From positions 186,001 through 250,000 of the forward strand of contig NZ_JAQQWU010000003.1 of NCBI RefSeq assembly GCF_028610625.1: a stretch of DNA of 64,000 nucleotides, in the 5' to 3' direction. The DNA is from Guptibacillus spartinae (lineage in GTDB: Bacteria > Bacillota > Bacilli > Bacillales > Guptibacillaceae). The notes under the pieces were generated by a model that had not been told where the DNA came from, did not search any database, and was given only the letters and a program-made list of their open reading frames with translations. The position numbers and the translations under genes are program-made. This document shows positions 61,776 to 64,000 of the stretch, piece after piece. How positions within the stretch are numbered: position 1 is the stretch's first letter; every line of letters begins with the position of its first letter.

Positions 61776-64000
61776 GTGAATGAGCAAGAAAGGGAAGAAG
61801 TGTTTCTTCTTGAGTTAAAGCGGCTGAGGCAAAAAGATTACATAACCTTTCAAACATACGAACTCGTGTCTAACGCTTATGACAAAATGATTCATCCTTC
61901 TGTTGAAATGGTTGAAGCAATGGAAGAGATCGAGCAAGCAGTTACTCCAACAGAAAGAGTCCCCCTTAAGCCTGCGCCAGTGAAGGAGAAGAAAGTTAAA
62001 TCAACACAAGAGCTTAGGGATCGAAATTTAACGTGGATCTTAATTATTGGCGTTGTGTTTCTGTTGCTTGGCGCACTTGTGCTCGCGACAAGTACGTGGG
62101 ATGTGATGACGTCAATTATGAAGACGGCTCTTATAGGAGGAATTGCGGCGGTTTTCTTTGGGATTAGCTGGCTAAGCGGGCATAAGCTACGAATCGAAAA
62201 AACCGCTTTTTCTTTTTTAGTTCTCGGCAGTCTTTTTCTCCCGATCGTCGTTTTTTCAGCAGGATACTTTCAGCTCTTTGGTGAATGGCTATCCGTCCGT
62301 GGGGAGGGGAATGAAGTTCTTGGCTTGATTGGTGTTATGATTTGTTTACCACTTTATTTCATCCAAGCTAAGCGTCAACAATCACGTTTATTTGTATGGT
62401 TTTCATTTGTCACGTTAAGCATCGGTGCAGCTTTTTTTATTCAAGTGTTTCATCCAACTGTGGACCTTTTTTATCTAGGAATCGTGATCTTTAATGCCAT
62501 GCTGTTGCTAATTTATACGCGTGCAAAGAAGGTTTGGTATCTCGCTCTTTTTACAAAAGAACTTCCGATTTATGCGCAAGGCAATCTGATTCTCTCAACC
62601 TTGCTACTTCTTTTTTTCTACGAAAGTGAAGTTTTTTATAGCTTTAATGTGATCGTAACGGCATTTCTATACCTTGCGATGATCTATATTGGAAAACAAA
62701 AAGAATATCATTTTGTGTTTACTTTCCTGCTCGTATATGGAATCTATCAGCTCATCGAGCATTCTGTTCTTGAGTCGGCAGACGTTATGCTGTATGCGCT
62801 TATAGGGTTTGTTTTTATAGGACTACAGTCAGTAGACCGTCTTCAAAACCCATATATGAAAAAAGCGTTTCAGCTGACAAGTGGTGCCGTATCGCTCTGC
62901 GCCTTTCTCTTTATTACGTATAAAGGATTGATCTTACGTGATGATCCGACATGGCTACTTGTGCTTGGTTATGTGATGATTAGCATCAACTATCTCGCTC
63001 TCGCAAATATAACCCGTTACCGACTCTTTGGATTTTTAGCACCATTTTTTCTTACTGCAGCTGGCCTTTATTCAATGAGTTTGTTATATACAGAACCCTC
63101 AATGGAAACGATGATGGTTCACATGTTTGCAACTGGGCTCGTTATTTATGCAGCTGGCTTCTACTGGAATAAGTGGAAGGTCACAAAAAGAATGAAGACA
63201 GGGGCACTCGCTATTTCGTTTGGACCCATTCTCTTATCGCTTTTACTTGGACTCGTCAGTGGTCGGTGGTGGCTGGAAAGTAGCTTATTGCTGGTACTTG
63301 GCTTTGTGCATCTATCAATCTATCAAAAAGGGAAGTGGAAGTGGCTTCGCTCTACTGGAGCGTTGCTCAATCCGATCACATGGGGGATAGCCATACTTGT
63401 GCTCTATCCTCCATTTGCCAGAAACGATTTTTATGAAAGTGCTTTTGGCGCACCGTTTCATATAGCAATCGTAGCGATTCTGAGCATCGGACTCCATTCG
63501 TTTTGGCGGAAAAAAGGGGCACGAATATTAGAGGAAATGGCGTTTTGGACAGGTGTCAGCTTTTACGGCCTATCGTTACTTCTCTTACTAGCAACGGCGG
63601 TAGATGAATTGTTTGTTCGTTCAGGACTATTGCTCGGTGGCGTTGGGGTGCTTTATCTTATTATCAATCGTACGAAGGAAGAGACGCTCTGGCCACTACT
63701 AAGTCTTTTTACACTAGGAACCTATCTTTCCATTGCGGAAGCTTTTCCTATTCAAGGGACGTTCCAGTGGATTCCAGGGGCAGTTCTCCTAATTATGATT
63801 GCCGATACGCTTGGCAAAAAAGAGATCGTTATTCAGCGTGCCTATTTCTATCTTGGTCATGTCTCTTTACCGGCCGCTCTCCTTTATACTGTTTTCGAAC
63901 AAGGAAACGAGCCTATTTTATACGTCGTCGCACTTTTCATTTATGTGTATTCTGTCCTTACGAGGAAAAGCGAGTGGGAGGTTCGTACTTTTTTATATGC
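61776..64000 (+). CDS. Very large polytopic membrane protein (partial)
   Basis: The frame is open from the GTG at 61776 to the right edge, 741 residues without stop. A soluble N-terminal part of about 85 residues contains ELKRLRQKDYITFQTYELV. It is followed by a long run of hydrophobic segments (at least 20). It resembles large SCO7613/DUF2157-type bacillar membrane proteins. No enzyme motif was seen, and the C-terminus lies outside the window. GGGGGTGG lies six bases before the GTG. Confidence 0.7.
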   Translation, partial: MNEQEREEVFLLELKRLRQKDYITFQTYELVSNAYDKMIHPSVEMVEAMEEIEQAVTPTERVPLKPAPVKEKKVKSTQELRDRNLTWILIIGVVFLLLGALVLATSTWDVMTSIMKTALIGGIAAVFFGISWLSGHKLRIEKTAFSFLVLGSLFLPIVVFSAGYFQLFGEWLSVRGEGNEVLGLIGVMICLPLYFIQAKRQQSRLFVWFSFVTLSIGAAFFIQVFHPTVDLFYLGIVIFNAMLLLIYTRAKKVWYLALFTKELPIYAQGNLILSTLLLLFFYESEVFYSFNVIVTAFLYLAMIYIGKQKEYHFVFTFLLVYGIYQLIEHSVLESADVMLYALIGFVFIGLQSVDRLQNPYMKKAFQLTSGAVSLCAFLFITYKGLILRDDPTWLLVLGYVMISINYLALANITRYRLFGFLAPFFLTAAGLYSMSLLYTEPSMETMMVHMFATGLVIYAAGFYWNKWKVTKRMKTGALAISFGPILLSLLLGLVSGRWWLESSLLLVLGFVHLSIYQKGKWKWLRSTGALLNPITWGIAILVLYPPFARNDFYESAFGAPFHIAIVAILSIGLHSFWRKKGARILEEMAFWTGVSFYGLSLLLLLATAVDELFVRSGLLLGGVGVLYLIINRTKEETLWPLLSLFTLGTYLSIAEAFPIQGTFQWIPGAVLLIMIADTLGKKEIVIQRAYFYLGHVSLPAALLYTVFEQGNEPILYVVALFIYVYSVLTRKSEWEVRTFLY

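Overview
The window looks like chromosome of a low-to-mid GC Gram-positive bacterium of the Bacillaceae. The evidence is strong GGAGG ribosome sites with frequent GTG/TTG starts, a wall teichoic acid cluster with tagD, tagG and tagH, a xylB and a YvbJ/TcaA-like zinc-ribbon protein of Bacillus type, class II galT, and DUF5317 and cxxc-20-cxxc proteins. The species cannot be read from the sequence. No rRNA, tRNA, CRISPR, phage or transposase gene was seen.

Layout. 1-4019: a phosphoglycerate-mutase-like phosphatase (cut by the window edge), a large LuxR-type ATPase regulator, a DUF4870 membrane protein and galU. 4030-4749 is AT-rich and gene-free. 4750-13429: a wall teichoic acid/glycopolymer cluster (GT2, CDP-alcohol phosphotransferase, tagD, a GT2-glycerophosphotransferase fusion, a second glycerophosphotransferase, tagG, tagH) followed by galE. 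13580-16919: a methyltransferase, then a leftward MBOAT plus DHHW pair that probably O-acylates an envelope polymer. 17261-33789: a galactoside regulon with two near-duplicate binding lipoproteins, two permeases (no own ATPase), GH35, GH36, a LacI regulator, galK, galT, GH42, a second galE and an M24-fold protein with degraded active site. 33876-37512: three zinc-ribbon proteins, two of them membrane proteins. 37587-47930: a complete-looking sulfoquinovose (plant sulfolipid head group) catabolic operon. 47979-55854: AEC transporter, iron alcohol dehydrogenase, pyroglutamyl peptidase, xylulokinase, a GGDEF/HD-GYP protein and small membrane proteins. 56061-64000: ROK kinase, manA, a heterodimeric ABC exporter and the start of a very large membrane protein.

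How the parts work together. Galactosides enter through the binding protein and permeases (probably powered by a shared MsmX-type ATPase encoded elsewhere), are cut by GH35/GH42/GH36, and galactose passes through GalK, GalT and GalE to glucose-1-phosphate. GalU and GalE can turn this into UDP-sugars for the teichoic acid cluster. In the sulfoquinovose operon a sodium symporter imports the glycoside, a YihQ-type sulfoquinovosidase frees sulfoquinovose, an isomerase, a PfkA-like kinase and a class II aldolase split it to DHAP and sulfolactaldehyde, and an aldehyde dehydrogenase oxidises the latter to sulfolactate. This gene order fits the pathway called sulfo-EMP2. The strongest single piece of evidence is that all five sulfonate-recognition residues of E. 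coli YihQ are present at a constant offset of one residue.

A family of composite palindromic repeats (eight copies, always just 3' of a gene) runs through the whole window. Two copies supply the stop codon, and the C-terminal residues, of the genes they follow, and copies bracket the metabolic modules.
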